This document shows positions 51,888 to 61,694 of a stretch of DNA of 62,000 nt, piece after piece. Origin of the DNA: Symbiodinium natans (taxonomy: Eukaryota; Sar; Dinophyceae; Suessiales; Symbiodiniaceae); the NCBI GenBank assembly GCA_905221605.1, contig CAJNDS010000258.1:1-62000 (forward strand), in the 5' to 3' direction. The position numbers and the translations under genes are program-made. Positions within the stretch are counted from its first letter, which is position 1. Each line of letters starts with the position of its first letter. Below the pieces are notes generated by a model. It saw nothing but the letters and a program-made list of their open reading frames with translations, did no database searches and was not told where the DNA came from.

Positions 51888-52129
51888 CTGTCGAGAGTCA
51901 ACATGCTGGCAGCAACCGCTCACCACGCACTACATCTACAGTGCTACAGGGTCTGGGGATGCATTGAGGTGCCCGTAGCATTCCAACACCCTATGGCCCT
52001 ATGGCCTCTGGTGCCGGGGCCACACAAGGCACCAGCTTGTCGCAGCCAGACAAGACGAGAATCGGGGCGCAAAAGCGGCCGATGTAGCAATCCCATTCAG
52101 CCTCAGGCAAGCCACATCGGCTGTTAATA

Positions 52130-52198
52130 CATCTTGGTCTGGCAGTTCATGGCCTCTCCAATGTATCCCGCTTCGCACTCGTAGTAGCTCTCGTTGAC
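52130..52198 (-). CDS. Cys-module exon: YYECEAGYIGEAMNC
   Basis: Acceptor TATGTCAG. It reads VNESYYECEAGYIGEAMNCQ, then TKM, a clear variant of the W-x-C-A-x-G-Y-x-G unit. The donor was not fixed. Confidence 0.6.
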
Positions 52199-52574
52199 CT
52201 GACATACGATTTCAGGTGCTTCGGCATAGCGCCACGAAGGATGCCGACTCAATCCAGGACGACTCTCAATCTAGGACTACGGACTGCAGTGGCTCCTTCC
52301 AGTCATCCTGAACGCATGCTTTGGCTGCAACAAGTCACACCCTCGCCTTCACAAAGCCTTGCGTAAGCGGCACTGGTTCCTCGACAGGACATAAACACTA
52401 ATGAGCGTTAAACGGGTCAGTTTGCAACTCTGAGCTGGCCAATGCCGAGGCTGGCCTCACAGCCGAAGGGAAAGCGACAAGACGGAAGATCGCCCACAAT
52501 AACCTGCGTTGCGTCCACCTCAGTAGCCCACAGAGCACAGATGGACAAGCCCACTCAATCAAAGTGTTTGCCGC

Positions 52575-52708
52575 TGCTTGCTCTGATATGGCCCCGGCAT
52601 TGTCAGCTGGGCACTGGAAGGTGCTAGGGGCACCCACCAGAGGCGGGGCGCAGCTGACCTCGCAGGTCTGTCCGGCTGCAAGGTCTCGGCAGCGAGAGAC
52701 GTCGTGGC
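52575..52708 (-). CDS. Cys-module exon: DLAAGQTCEVSC...CPADNAG
   Basis: Reads CRDLAAGQTCEVSCAPPLVG, then APSTFQCPADNAGAISEQ. This is a full G-x-x-C-x-x-x-C-x-PP-x-VG...CPA-x-N core. The acceptor (CTGTGAG) is tentative, and the 3' limit is approximate. Just upstream, 52714-52805 opens after CTTTCCCAG with VAPVVDSCRLRLSLQE in a different phase and may be a separate exon of the same module. Confidence 0.55.
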
Positions 52709-53256
52709 CTCACAGGGGTTCCACAGCATTTCTTCACGGCCTTCCCCGTGGTCTTTTCTTGGAGGCTCAGCCGCAGGCGACAGGAGTCCACTACTGGAGC
52801 CACACCTGGGAAAGAAGCTCCATTAAGCTCCGGCCAGTCTGGATATCAACCAAGAAAATGCAGACAAGGCGCATGGCTGCGAAGGAGCACCTTTGATGTG
52901 CTCTTTTACATCATGCACATCAACAAGCTACTGTGGGCCTTCACACAATGGAGAGCCTATAAGCAAAGACACTGCCACAAACCCTTGCCTGTAACTTTCG
53001 GGTTGAGCAACAAACCTTCGACCTTCCGACCTGGCATTCACAATACAGTTGGCAAAGAGGCTATCGGAGGTGCTGGCAGGACACAACCAGAAAAGGACGT
53101 CACCGTCACGCATTCCACTGTTCCAGTGGCGCTGCTGTAGGCGCCTGCAGATGCGAGTGCCCGCAGGCGTAGCCACCCTAGAGAAGCTTGAGGCTTCGCA
53201 GTTTGGCGCGCAGCCAATGAAGGCACGTGAGACAAGTGTACGCGGTGGGCAGGCAC

Positions 53257-53319
53257 CTTCCAAATGGCAGGAGATCTGCGCCACACCAGCAAAGCCTGGA
53301 GCACAACGGTACTCCAAGC
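53257..53319 (-). CDS. Cys-module exon: GLEYRCAPGFAG
   Basis: Acceptor GCTACTCAG and donor GGAAG|GTGCCT. It encodes LEYRCAPGFAGVAQISCHLE, the C-A-P-G-[FY]-x-G unit of the module. Confidence 0.65.
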
Positions 53320-53867
53320 CTGAGTAGCCGGCGCGCATGACACCACACAAAGCTATCAAGCAGCAGCATTCTATCGAGTCTTGTTCTTCGGAGATTGCAT
53401 ATCTGAAGTATGTTTTGCAGCATCTTCATTTGTGTGTTCGAGCATTGCGCACAGGATCTTTCATTTTTGAAGCTGATGCAGAGGAGCTTGTGATAACTTG
53501 GAGTAGTGTTGGTAGACTCCTTCTTATTTGAGGTAAGTTGGGTATGGTTCGTAGGCATTTTTCTGTTTCTTTCGAGTATGGGCCTCCACGAGGCAGGTCA
53601 CAAAATCAACTCACAGCCAGCCCTGGGTGTGGCATCTCCGCAACCTCTAACAACTTCAATGAGAGGGGATGATCCCATTCAGCCATTTCCTCTTGCCAGC
53701 GAAGCAGCTGGCCACATTCGCGCCCTCCGACAGCTGGATGGTACTGTTGGAGAGGTTGCTCGAGGCGCCTTGCGCATGAACTCAAGAGCAGAGCAGCCAA
53801 GCTTACTGCTCCTGTCGAAGCGAGTATCGTCTCTATGCAAGCCTACCACAACACATCAGGGGCCTAC

Positions 53868-53919
53868 GTGGATGTAGCCTTCTGGTATCACATCTGGTGG
53901 CGGGCAGTACATGCTGCAC
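53868..53919 (-). CDS. Cys-module exon: CSMYCPPPDVIPEGYIH
   Basis: 52 bp between CTACTAAG and ATCCAC|GTAGGC. It reads CSMYCPPPDVIPEGYIH, the C-x-x-x-C-PPDxxPEGY linker that precedes the GY...W unit. Confidence 0.6.
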
Positions 53920-53995
53920 CTTAGTAGTCCGGCAGTTAAGAACAGAACGCCGAATACGAGGTTCAGCAGACAATATTCAGCAGCATCCACCTCAC

Positions 53996-54088
53996 TCCAC
54001 TTGCAAGCAAGCAACGTCGGCAAGTCATATTGCATCCTTCTGGTGGGATCGATGTTACGGTCAATGCAGGAGGCATTTGTGTAGTCAC
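53996..54088 (-). CDS. Cys-module exon: PPEGCNMTCR core
   Basis: Acceptor CTTCCTGCAG and donor GTGGA|GTGAGG. It encodes TTQMPPALTVTSIPPEGCNM, then TCRRCLLASG, a short form of the PPG-x-x-C-x-x-x-C core. Confidence 0.6.
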
Positions 54089-54133
54089 CTGCAGGAAGGC
54101 CATGCACAGCGGTGGGCTGAGGCACAGAAAATG

Positions 54134-54207
54134 GGCATTTCCCAATATGGGGGATCCCCTGAGATACCCTAATGACACAATAGCAAGGAAACCCCCAAAA
54201 AAGGGCT
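54134..54207. mobile_element. MITE-like hairpin element, G-rich termini (copy 4, degenerate)
   Basis: The left end GGGCATTTCCCAATATGGGG shares its first 11 bases exactly with the complement of the right end of the 35774 copy. The right end (AAACCCCCAAAAAAGGGC) pairs weakly with it. It lies between two module exons, so probably in an intron. Confidence 0.4.
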
Positions 54208-54279
54208 GTGCGGAAACTCCCAGATGGCCCAGATATGCCCAGATCACAGAAGCCACGCCCTTGCCTCGCATCGGTTCCC

Positions 54280-54498
54280 TGCACGAGAGCTGGCACGCAG
54301 CACCGGGTGCAGGGCCGGTGTACTCCGCGATAGTTGTCTGAGGATGTCGAAAGCACACTTGAAACTTGACGCACTCAAGAGCCTCAACAGCCTTCAGCCT
54401 GCTGGCCTGGCTTTTCTCCACACAGTCTGTGATGTTGAAAGTGCACACGTCGAAGGAGCGAGGGTCGATAGGCTTGCACGGCAGCATCTGGAAGCACC
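54280..54498 (-). CDS. Cys-module exon(s): GCFQMLPCKP...GAACQLSC
   Basis: After an AGCCTACAAG acceptor the frame reads CFQMLPCKPIDPRSFDVCTF, then NITDCVEK…, and GPAPGAACQLSCREP. It contains both the CxxxxPC...D-x-C start and the G-x-x-C-x-x-x-C core. A 100-bp middle stretch may be an unspliced intron. Confidence 0.5.
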
Positions 54499-54665
54499 CT
54501 TGTAGGCTCCTCGGGGCGATTCTCATGCCGAAGCTGTGCCCAGCGGTGGCACGTAGTTGCTGGGGCCCCGACACTGGAACAGCACAAGTAGTACCTGCTC
54601 AGCATGATATCAACGATGACTGCCAGAGTCTCTTCCATGCAGCTTCTTGAGGCAGTCCTGCTTAC

Positions 54666-54780
54666 CTTGTAACAGCTATTGTCGACCGAGTTGCTGTTTA
54701 TGGAGCAGGTGTGATTGGGTGTTCCCGTCCAGCCAGATGCGCAGGTGTAGGCCGGATCCCTGAAGGTCAACTCAATTCCC
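54666..54780 (-). CDS. Cys-module exon: GIELTF...YTCASGWTG
   Basis: 115 bp between a CAGTCTTAG acceptor and a perfect TACAAG|GTAAGC donor. It reads GIELTFRDPAYTCASGWTGT, then PNHTCSINSNSVDNSCYK, the GY...W-x-C-A-x-G unit with a longer tail. Confidence 0.65.
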
Positions 54781-55339
54781 CTAAGACTGCCACAGGCTTC
54801 GTACCATTGACGGTGTGGTATCTTAACCCTCAGGCCTGTTGATCTCTGTGCCGTTCTCATCCACTAGCAACAGGTCATGAAGCTTGACGTAACCTAGGTT
54901 ACGGAACGTGCCAGAACGTGACAACACGTGCACATGTTTGGAAGCGCCAGGGTGGGAAAGAAGAAATGGCAATGCTCTTCAGAGGAGCCTGGAGGGGGTG
55001 GTGGGCTTGGGCAGAAGAGCTCACAGGTCGGAATCCTCCGAACTTCCACTTCCTTCAAAGGGTCCACGTTGTCCTGTCGCAAGACTCGTAGCAACGCAAC
55101 ATCGAATGGCCTGGACGTGTTGATTGCTCGGCCATCGCTCCTGCGGACACACGAGGCCATCTTCATAAACCTCGGCCATGGAAACAGCAGAGGCGTTGCA
55201 GAGGCGTTGCAGAGGCGTTGCAGAGGCGACAGACGCAAGAAGCCTCACAAACTCTTTGCATTCAGATGCTCTTGGACAGCAACCACGTGGCCCGAATGCT
55301 TCTTCTCTTGCTTCATTCTGACGGGAGACGTCGGGGCTG

Positions 55340-55549
55340 TACGGTGGATAGCGACATGTGATAGCACAGGAGCCGCCCGGCTGCAAATCCTCACAATTGA
55401 CGGCCTGCAAAGAACAGCGGCGACAGCTTAGCAAGGCAGCGTGCAAACAGTTGGAAAGGTCATTGAAGTTTATGCTGGCCTCATACATGCACTTGTCGAT
55501 GTATGTGGGAGGCTGGCAGGGCTGCAGAAGCTGGCAGCCCGACAGCATC
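55340..55549 (-). CDS. Cys-module exon(s): GCQLLQPCQPP...QPGGSCAITC
   Basis: After CATTTTGAG it reads GCQLLQPCQPPTYIDKCMYE, then INFNDLSNC, and, past a possible second acceptor (CTGTTCTTTGCAG), VNCEDLQPGGSCAITCRYPP. These are the best consensus forms of the module start and core in the window. Whether the roughly 50 bp between them is spliced out is unclear; the frame is open throughout. Confidence 0.6.
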
Positions 55550-56020
55550 CTCAAAATGGTTAGGCACAGCTGCCATGAGGTTTAGCAGTTTAGCACGGCT
55601 TGCGTCTTCTAGCCGCGATCATTCCCTCACAAAGACTGAAATGGAAAGTGGGGAGCCTCTCACACCAAGTGTCATGTATGAGCCACAAGTTTCGTTGACG
55701 ACATCTGTCTCGTTCACAACCTCAGTGGAGCTGGAACTCTTCGACTGACAACCAGGATAGCAATAGCAACAATCATCGAAAAGCCCCTCCTACAAGCCGA
55801 CTATACCCCAAAAGCCAGACAACTTGCAGCCTTCACTTTTCAACTTCGAACAGTGTAGCTCTGGGCTTATGTTCTGCAGGCATCCTCAACAGCTAAGCTG
55901 CACAGTGAACTTGAGTCTGCCCAGCGTAGCCGGCCGCGCACTGCCAAGTGTTCCCGACCTTCTCATAACCTTCAGGGTAGAGCAGTGAAGCATAGTGAAG
56001 CCCTGCAACAGCTGCTCAGA

Positions 56021-57322
56021 TTATGAAAAACTACGACCTCCAACCCCCGATTCAACATGTCGCATGCCAGCGATCACGCAAGGAACATCCCTTTCGCGCT
56101 GTGAGCTTTGCAAGGCCGCCATCGCGGACAGATACCGACAGTCCTTGCTGCCCACTTGTATCCTAAGAGCCGGCGCCTTCAAAATAGCTGGGCGAGCTCT
56201 GAAAATGAAGCGTGGGTCTGCCTCGATTTGAATAGGGGCGGTTCCTCTGTCTAATCTATCCCGACACTCGAGCAAGTAAGTAAGGTAGGCATTGTCGTAG
56301 GCAAACTCGTCGTCGCTGTCCCTGGGAGCTGGCGAAACCCTTCTCACCAAGCATCGCCTCAGCACAGGACTTTCCAAGATGCTGATGCAACTGATATACC
56401 AAACCTTTTCGCCTTTGTAGAAAGGAGCGTCACTTGATGGCTTGAGGCCCAAGGCCGTCAGAAGCGCAATCTGGCGGCTGCAGTGTGCATTGGCCTCCTC
56501 CGTCAGCATTTGCAGATGAGTCGACCGTGCAGCTTCGATCTCTTCTTTCTCCAACCTCCTGAAAGAAGCATCGACCTCCCACAATAGAGTTTCCGGCACT
56601 TGGGTTTCAGTGCGGATCGGCATCAAGAGTCGATGCTGCCAGCTGTACTGGTTGGGGACACGCCCATACTCGGACAATCGAAGGGGGCATGCCGAAACAT
56701 GGCGGCGCAGTCTCGGCGTCAGGCCAGACAGCGGATCAATGTCATTCACAACAACCATCTCTTCTAAAGATGGAGGCAGAGACAGTGCCATGCAGCCCTC
56801 ATGGTCTTGCTCCTCAGGATGACAGAAGGCCATGGACCGAAACGCAAGGACTTTCAGTTGACCGCAACGGGAGAAGTCCAGTATCTGATAGGCCTTGTTG
56901 GCAAGATCGGCATCCGAGGTATTCTCATCAGTGCCCCAGAATACGAGCTGTCGAACATTTATCAGGCTGCCCAGTGAAGACAGGTGCTTGCGGGAGGCGT
57001 GGAGATGCAATCGGACATGCTCCAGAGCACAGAAGTCTCCCAAAGTGGGGGCGTTCAGCTGGATGGCGGCACTTCCAGCTATGTCCAGCGAGAGGCTTCG
57101 AAGCGTGGCTTGCCACGCCGAGAGGGCACGCAACGCATCCTGACCTTCTCCTCCTTCTCGTCCGGACCACTCACCCCGATAGGAGAACTCTTCAACCTTT
57201 GGGAAGACCTCCGGGATTCCTTGAAAAGACTGCAGCACTTCGGCATCCAGCGACAAGCAGGATGTCGAGCGACCGTCCACTTTATGAAGGCAGCGACCAT
57301 CTGCATCGGCAAGCAGGTGCAA
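56021..57322 (-). CDS. Leucine-rich-repeat-like protein, 433 codons or more
   Basis: A single long frame, open back to about 57415; the first usable codon at 57322 is TTG, so the true N-terminus is probably supplied by an upstream exon. Residues about 70-210 have LRR-like spacing with hydrophobic strands: LRSLSLDIAG, LEHVRLHLHA, VRQLVFWGTD, LKVLAFRSMA and LPPSLEEMVVVND, ending in PLSGLTPRLRRHV. The C-terminal half is a mixed globular region with a predicted helix rich in Glu/Ala (RRLEKEEIEAARSTHLQMLT). LRR domains bind proteins; no enzyme domain is visible. It lies downstream, on the same strand, of the ubiquitin-like ORF at 57489-58193 and interrupts the Cys-module exons. Confidence 0.6.
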   Translation of the reverse strand: MHLLADADGRCLHKVDGRSTSCLSLDAEVLQSFQGIPEVFPKVEEFSYRGEWSGREGGEGQDALRALSAWQATLRSLSLDIAGSAAIQLNAPTLGDFCALEHVRLHLHASRKHLSSLGSLINVRQLVFWGTDENTSDADLANKAYQILDFSRCGQLKVLAFRSMAFCHPEEQDHEGCMALSLPPSLEEMVVVNDIDPLSGLTPRLRRHVSACPLRLSEYGRVPNQYSWQHRLLMPIRTETQVPETLLWEVDASFRRLEKEEIEAARSTHLQMLTEEANAHCSRQIALLTALGLKPSSDAPFYKGEKVWYISCISILESPVLRRCLVRRVSPAPRDSDDEFAYDNAYLTYLLECRDRLDRGTAPIQIEADPRFIFRARPAILKAPALRIQVGSKDCRYLSAMAALQSSQRERDVPCVIAGMRHVESGVGGRSFS

Positions 57323-57488
57323 AGCTTGGGCAAAGCGTGCCTCCGCATGGTGCAGGTGCAGCTTTAACGTCGGAGCAGCATCATGTCCAACACCTGGAAT
57401 CGGAGACTCACAACTGCTTCAGCCTATAGCATTGGGCTCTCTATGGCAATTTAAGCAGCGAAGGCTGACTGAAACAGTCTTTTAAGTA

Positions 57489-58193
57489 CTAGCAGTGCCG
57501 CACTTCACTAAAGCAGCTCGGGCCCCGACAGATCAACAAACGATTGCAGTGTGAGCAGGTGTTGCCGATCTGGCACACGCAGCGCCCCCATCGCGATTCG
57601 TGTCCCGGGTATTCAATGAAGGCCGCCAGTCCCTGCTCGCTGTCAACCCCTGAATCTGACATGCTACAGCAACCCGACAGAGACAGGTCCGACACATCAT
57701 CCGGATGCCCGAAACCCACTTTGTGTGGACCGGGGACGAATATCATGCGCGATGGCAGAGGAGTGGCCGATGCACAGCATGGTGGGGCAGAGACCAGCAG
57801 TGATAAATTTAATCCGGACTCTCCTCGGACCAAGTCTTGTTTCGAGAGCAGATCTGTGTCGCGCAAGACCCTCGCACCAGAAAGCAAATTCTGAGAGCCC
57901 ACAGGAACCTGCCAGAGTAGTGCAATTTCAGCTTTCAAGCCGATGACTGTAGTCGCAGGGCCCGCCAAAACGTTCAACTGTTCTCCGCTCACGGAATGAA
58001 TGCACACATTCAAGCCAACGTCGCTCTCTTGCCCTTTGCACCCATCGTACCCATCGTACCCATCGTACCCATAATGCCCGTCGGCCCTCGGCTCGCCCTG
58101 CTCGCCCTGGCGCACGCTCGGCTTTCCCTGGCGCACGCCGGGGGCATGGGGACCGGGCTGGAAGGCTAAACGACCTGCGTGGCTGTGCATCAT
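57489..58193 (-). CDS. Ubiquitin-like-domain protein
   Basis: The frame starts at tandem ATG codons (58193 and 58190) right after a TTGGCCCAG acceptor-like sequence, and runs 234 codons to a TAA/TGA-type stop. Residues 1-60 are low-complexity with a threefold GYD repeat. About 61-135 fits a ubiquitin-like fold: LNVCIHSVSGEQLNVLAGPA, TTVIGLKAEIALLWQVPVGS, QNLLSGARVLRDTDLLSKQD. The beta-grasp order, the central LK helix and the QxLLSGxxVLxD strand are all recognisable. There is no C-terminal Gly-Gly, so it is a built-in domain, not conjugatable ubiquitin. The tail has a Cys/His cluster (CVCQIGNTCSHCNRLLIC) that might bind zinc. Such N-terminal domains commonly recruit partners of ubiquitin pathways. 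Confidence 0.6.
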   Translation of the reverse strand: MMHSHAGRLAFQPGPHAPGVRQGKPSVRQGEQGEPRADGHYGYDGYDGYDGCKGQESDVGLNVCIHSVSGEQLNVLAGPATTVIGLKAEIALLWQVPVGSQNLLSGARVLRDTDLLSKQDLVRGESGLNLSLLVSAPPCCASATPLPSRMIFVPGPHKVGFGHPDDVSDLSLSGCCSMSDSGVDSEQGLAAFIEYPGHESRWGRCVCQIGNTCSHCNRLLICRGPSCFSEVRHC

Positions 58194-58477
58194 CTGGGCC
58201 AAAACACACCGGACCAAGCCGGTAAGGGAGATTCGCAGGGCCGGGAGGCTTGCACATGCTCCCCAGCTACCTTATCACGTTGGGGATTCAGGTCCACTCA
58301 GTTGTCTCGCTGAAGGATGGTTCTGCTAACCACTGGCAAGGTCGCTGACATGCGTAGCACACGGGCCATTTCATGGAAAAAGGCACAGGTCGTCTTACCT
58401 CCTTCGATGCATAATACAGAGTTCACAACCTCAAAAACAATAACCGGGCAAAAACAAAAAGCTCAACCACGACCAAG

Positions 58478-58830
58478 ACCACGACCACGACCACCACCAC
58501 CACCACCACCACAACCACAACCACCACCACCACCACCACCACCACCACCACCACCACCACCACCACGACAGCGACAGCGACAACAGCGGCAGCAGCGACG
58601 GCAGCGACAGCAGCGACAGCAGCGACAGCAGCGACGGCAGCGACGGCAGCGACGGCAGCGACGGCAGCGACGGCAGCGGCGGCAGCAGCAGCAGCAGCAG
58701 CAGCCGCCGCCGCCGCCGCCAGCAGCAGCAGCAGCCGCCGCCAGCAGCAGCAGCGGTCACACCAGCAGCAGGCACACCAGTGACAGCGACCGCGGCAGCG
58801 ACAGCGACAGCGACGGCGACAGCAGTGCGA
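58478..58830. repeat. (CCA)n and (GACAGC/AGC)n minisatellite
   Basis: Starts as CCACCA runs (58486-58565), passes into GGCAGCGAC/AGC-based units and ends in GACAGC hexamers near 58770-58815. It produces long Pro/Gln, Ala/Val and Arg frames on both strands that are not credible. Confidence 0.95.
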
Positions 58831-58858
58831 ATACTGGCAACGATAGCTGCTCTTGTAC

Positions 58859-59020
58859 CCATTTCTGGGCACACACCGCAGATGGACCTGCAGGAGGTAC
58901 TACCGGGTCGTCGCAGGTTAGTTCACAACCATCTTCTTCCAGATCCAGCAGCGGCGGCAACAGGGGGTCGGTGTTGTTTGCCTCGGATACATTCACCGAA
59001 GGATGGCGATCCAAAAGTGC
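58859..59020 (-). CDS. Cys-module exon: GCELTCDDPVVPP core
   Basis: Acceptor TAGTCACAG; donor AATGG|GTACAA. It reads ALLDRHPSVNVSEANNTDPL, LPPLLDLEEDGCELTCDDPV, VPPAGPSAVCAQKW. It holds the G-C-x-L-T-C core with an unusually long acidic lead. Confidence 0.55.
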
Positions 59021-59052
59021 CTGTGACTAAAACAATGCTTAATACGTGATCC

Positions 59053-59134
59053 ACTGAGTCTTGAGCAGGACAATACCCACTGGCATTGGAGGTCCCGACG
59101 AAAGGGAACTTGCAGGATAAGGTGCAAGCTTCGC
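59053..59134 (-). CDS. Cys-module exon: GEACTLSCKFPFVG...CPAQ
   Basis: Acceptor CACATGCAG. It reads EACTLSCKFPFVGTSNASGY, then CPAQDS, the consensus G-x-x-C-x-x-x-C-x-x-PFVG...CPA core. The 3' end is approximate. Confidence 0.6.
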
Positions 59135-59427
59135 CTGCATGTGCGCGCGCGTGCTCAAAGCATGCTTGCATTTCGGCATGCAGCGAGCTGATCTTAGAGA
59201 CTCTTGCCTGCTGCCAGACTCGAACATTCGTCCACTTCAAACCGGCAGGGATCCTTGGCATGTGGTCAAACGGTCAACGATGCTGCAGGGGGCCACTCCC
59301 CTCTTGGCGGGCGTGCACAATGCAACAAAGCATCGGCATTGGGTGCTGCACATGCCTGCATCGGCAGACAGCCATCCAGGACAGCCTGCGTGACACAACT
59401 CTGTTCAGCTTAGGCTGGAGGACTGAG

Positions 59428-59560
59428 ATATATATATATATATTTATTTATTTATTTATTTATTTGTTTATTTGTTTATTTATTTATTGATGTATTTGTT
59501 TTTTTATTTATTTGCTTATTTAGTTCTTGATTTATTTGCTTTTTTATTCATTCTTTCAAT
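59428..59560. repeat. (TATT)n / (TA)n AT-rich tract
   Basis: TATATA followed by TTTATTTA/TTTGTTTA tetranucleotide-based repeats. Confidence 0.9.
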
Positions 59561-59594
59561 TTGTTGTGTATTTATATAAGGTGCTAGCAGATAC

Positions 59595-59738
59595 TTGTCG
59601 GAAAGCCCACAATTCCTCTCGAATGAGAGGTTCCGTGGCCTCTGCACGGCAGTTGGGCGGCGAGCCAAAGGCAGAACAGCGCCGGGAGGGTTGGCCAACA
59701 AAGCCCGGTCCACAAACGAAGGCAGACCCATCCCACAC
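59595..59738 (-). CDS. Cys-module exon: FVCGPGFVGQPSRRC
   Basis: Acceptor AGTTTCTCAG and donor CGACAA|GTATCT. It reads WDGSAFVCGPGFVGQPSRRC, then GSPPNCRAEATEPLIREELW, the C-x-x-G-[YF]-x-G unit with a longer tail. Confidence 0.6.
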
Positions 59739-60259
59739 CTGAGAAACTCTGAAAGGGGCGCAGTTTTTGCCATCTATATAGGACCTTGGGGGTCTTAGAG
59801 GGATGGAGCTCAGATGAGCTCAGTTTTTGAGTTCCACTCTTCAGCATGCTTATGAGTCCGGTGTTCCTGTTTTTTGAAAGATCTCAGGAGCTGTTCTGCG
59901 CTTTCGTTGCCTTCAGTTTCTAGCCATTGGTCACGAGCTATGAAACGCATGGTGCATTTGAAACTGCTGATAATCCGATGCCTCGAGATGACCTTTGATG
60001 GTTTGTTTGTCCTCGCTTGTATGGCTAGTCTGGTACGGTAGGAGTGAAATGACGGTTTGCTTCTGCAAGCACACTTCGTGCTCTAAGCAGCAAAATGCCG
60101 GCTAGATTCGAATGAGCTCTCCTCAGTGACATTCGGATCTGGGCAATCTGCCAGCACACACTGATCAGGGTCCCAAACTAGGCCGGCATTCGCCTCAGGC
60201 AGGTCCCAAGCGGCAGGCTGGGCACATGCGCCTACCATCCGAATCAATAGATCAACATC

Positions 60260-60571
60260 TCCACTCTGCAGACAAAGAGGCGGCGATGTTCTCAGAGGCG
60301 CAGGTCGCGTTGAAGTCTGGCCCAGTGTACGGGTAGCGGCAGCGGATTGTGCATGTCTCACTCCTCGCAACAGCGCACAAGAGGCTCGGAGAAGTGATTG
60401 AGATCCTGATTCGCAAAGTTGCACGGAGGAAATAGGGTTTTGGGTTCGAGGCAAGAGTGCATTCTTGGCTAGAACAGTCATCGACCAGCTCACACTCTGA
60501 GCTCCTTGGCACGTTCATGCAGTCACTCAAGTCGTATTTGCACGCATCGTACACGCCTGACATGAGAAGTA
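60260..60571 (-). CDS. Cys-module exon(s): DACKYDLSDC...ETCTIRCRYPYTG
   Basis: After TGTGTTGCAG the frame reads SGVYDACKYDLSDCMNVP, then, about 50 codons later, SETCTIRCRYPYTGPDFNAT. An intron may lie in the middle. Downstream in another phase (60120-60250) the sequence reads VWDPDQCVLADCPDPNV, the expected following W-x-P-x-C...C-x-DP segment. Confidence 0.5.
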
Positions 60572-60841
60572 CTGCAACACAAGATGGAGACCGTGCATAA
60601 AGAGCTGTGCTAGCAACCCTCGCCTGCACCGCAAGGCAACATCTCATCGCAGCCCTCGAGTAGGATTTCAGTGTCGCAAACTCGGCCAGGACCTCCGAGC
60701 ACAGCAGCACAGACTCATGGGATGGCGCATCCGGGGTACATCTCCGGCCAAACCCACAGCCTTCTCGCATCTCGAGCTTTGGGCATCCGAGCGTATCCCT
60801 CAAGATCCCTCAAGGAGCGCTCCTGATGGTACGCAGCTTAC

Positions 60842-60890
60842 CCTGGCCGCTCCGACATAGCCCTCAGCGCACTCCTTAGGAAGCTGCCAA
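60842..60890 (-). CDS. Cys-module exon: WQLPKECAEGYVGAA
   Basis: A 49-bp exon between GAGCCAG and CCAGG|GTAAGC. It reads WQLPKECAEGYVGAAR. It lacks the usual Cys two residues after Trp but keeps CAEGYVG. Confidence 0.55.
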
Positions 60891-61056
60891 CTGGCTCACT
60901 CAGGCAGCTCCAGATGTTCATGATCGTTAGGCAGGACCCTGCGTGCATGGTGAGATTCCCAGCCATCCCAACTTGCTTTGTGGCGGCGGTAGCCTTGGAG
61001 CCAAGGAGCTCGGGAATCTCACAGAATCATCTTTTTGCTTCAGAAGCTAACCTAAC

Positions 61057-61150
61057 TATCAGGCACGAGCAACCGGGAGGTACGAAGTCGCACTCTGTGA
61101 CGCACTGGGGCATCTTTCCAGCCAACATCTGCTCCGAGTCTGTATTGCCT
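61057..61150 (-). CDS. Cys-module exon: QCVTECDFVPPGCSC core
   Basis: Reads MPQCVTECDFVPPGCSCLI up to a CTGATA|GTTAGG donor. It matches the C-x-x-x-C-D-x-x-PPG-x-x-C part of the module. The 5' boundary is not fixed. Confidence 0.45.
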
Positions 61151-61161
61151 TGCAGAAGGGG

Positions 61162-61248
61162 GGGATGTTCGCCCTCATACTAACAGTCCCTAATGGGGAT
61201 TACAAGACGGGGAACGATAATCCCTATTAGCATAAGGGGGAACATCCC
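61162..61248. mobile_element. MITE-like hairpin element, G-rich termini (copy 5, best preserved)
   Basis: An 87-bp element with nearly perfect 25-bp terminal inverted repeats, GGGATGTTCSCCCTYATRCT then AAYAG (61162-61186 and 61224-61248). The loop holds GGGGATTACAAGACGGGGAA. The terminal repeats are the cleanest in the family. No ORF. Confidence 0.7.
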
Positions 61249-61389
61249 AAAGCATCTGCATATACAGGCCGCACAAGCCGAGGCCCAGACCAAGGGGGCA
61301 GCTGAGTGTCGAGGGCTCGCCCGTGCAAGGTGCAGCACAGGACGCCTACAAGGGATCTTGCGGAGTCAGTGGAACCCTGGAAAACAAGT

Positions 61390-61482
61390 ACATATTCATA
61401 CACACACATATATGCACATACACATACACACATGCACTATGTATACAAATATACATTTGTACATATATATATATATATTATG
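61390..61482. repeat. (CA)n/(TA)n microsatellite
   Basis: ACACACATA-type repeats passing into a TATATATA tract. Confidence 0.9.
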
Positions 61483-61694
61483 CTAAACACATCCAAACGC
61501 CTTACACAGCTTGCCTGTGTCATTGTGATTGATGTTTTGCTGCTTGTGCTCCTGCTTTTGCTTCTTGTTTACATCGGTCACTCACTGCGGTCAGCTGCCT
61601 CGCAGCTACGCCCGGCGACAACAACGTCGCCTTGTAGGCTTGGGATGCACAAAGAAAAAATCAGACGTGACCGACTCGTCTTTCTTGCACTCAC

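Noticed and set aside
58317-59030. A 237-codon plus-strand ORF and matching poly-Val/Ala minus-strand ORFs
   Set aside because: Produced by the CCA and AGC repeats; no unique protein-like sequence beyond the repeat.
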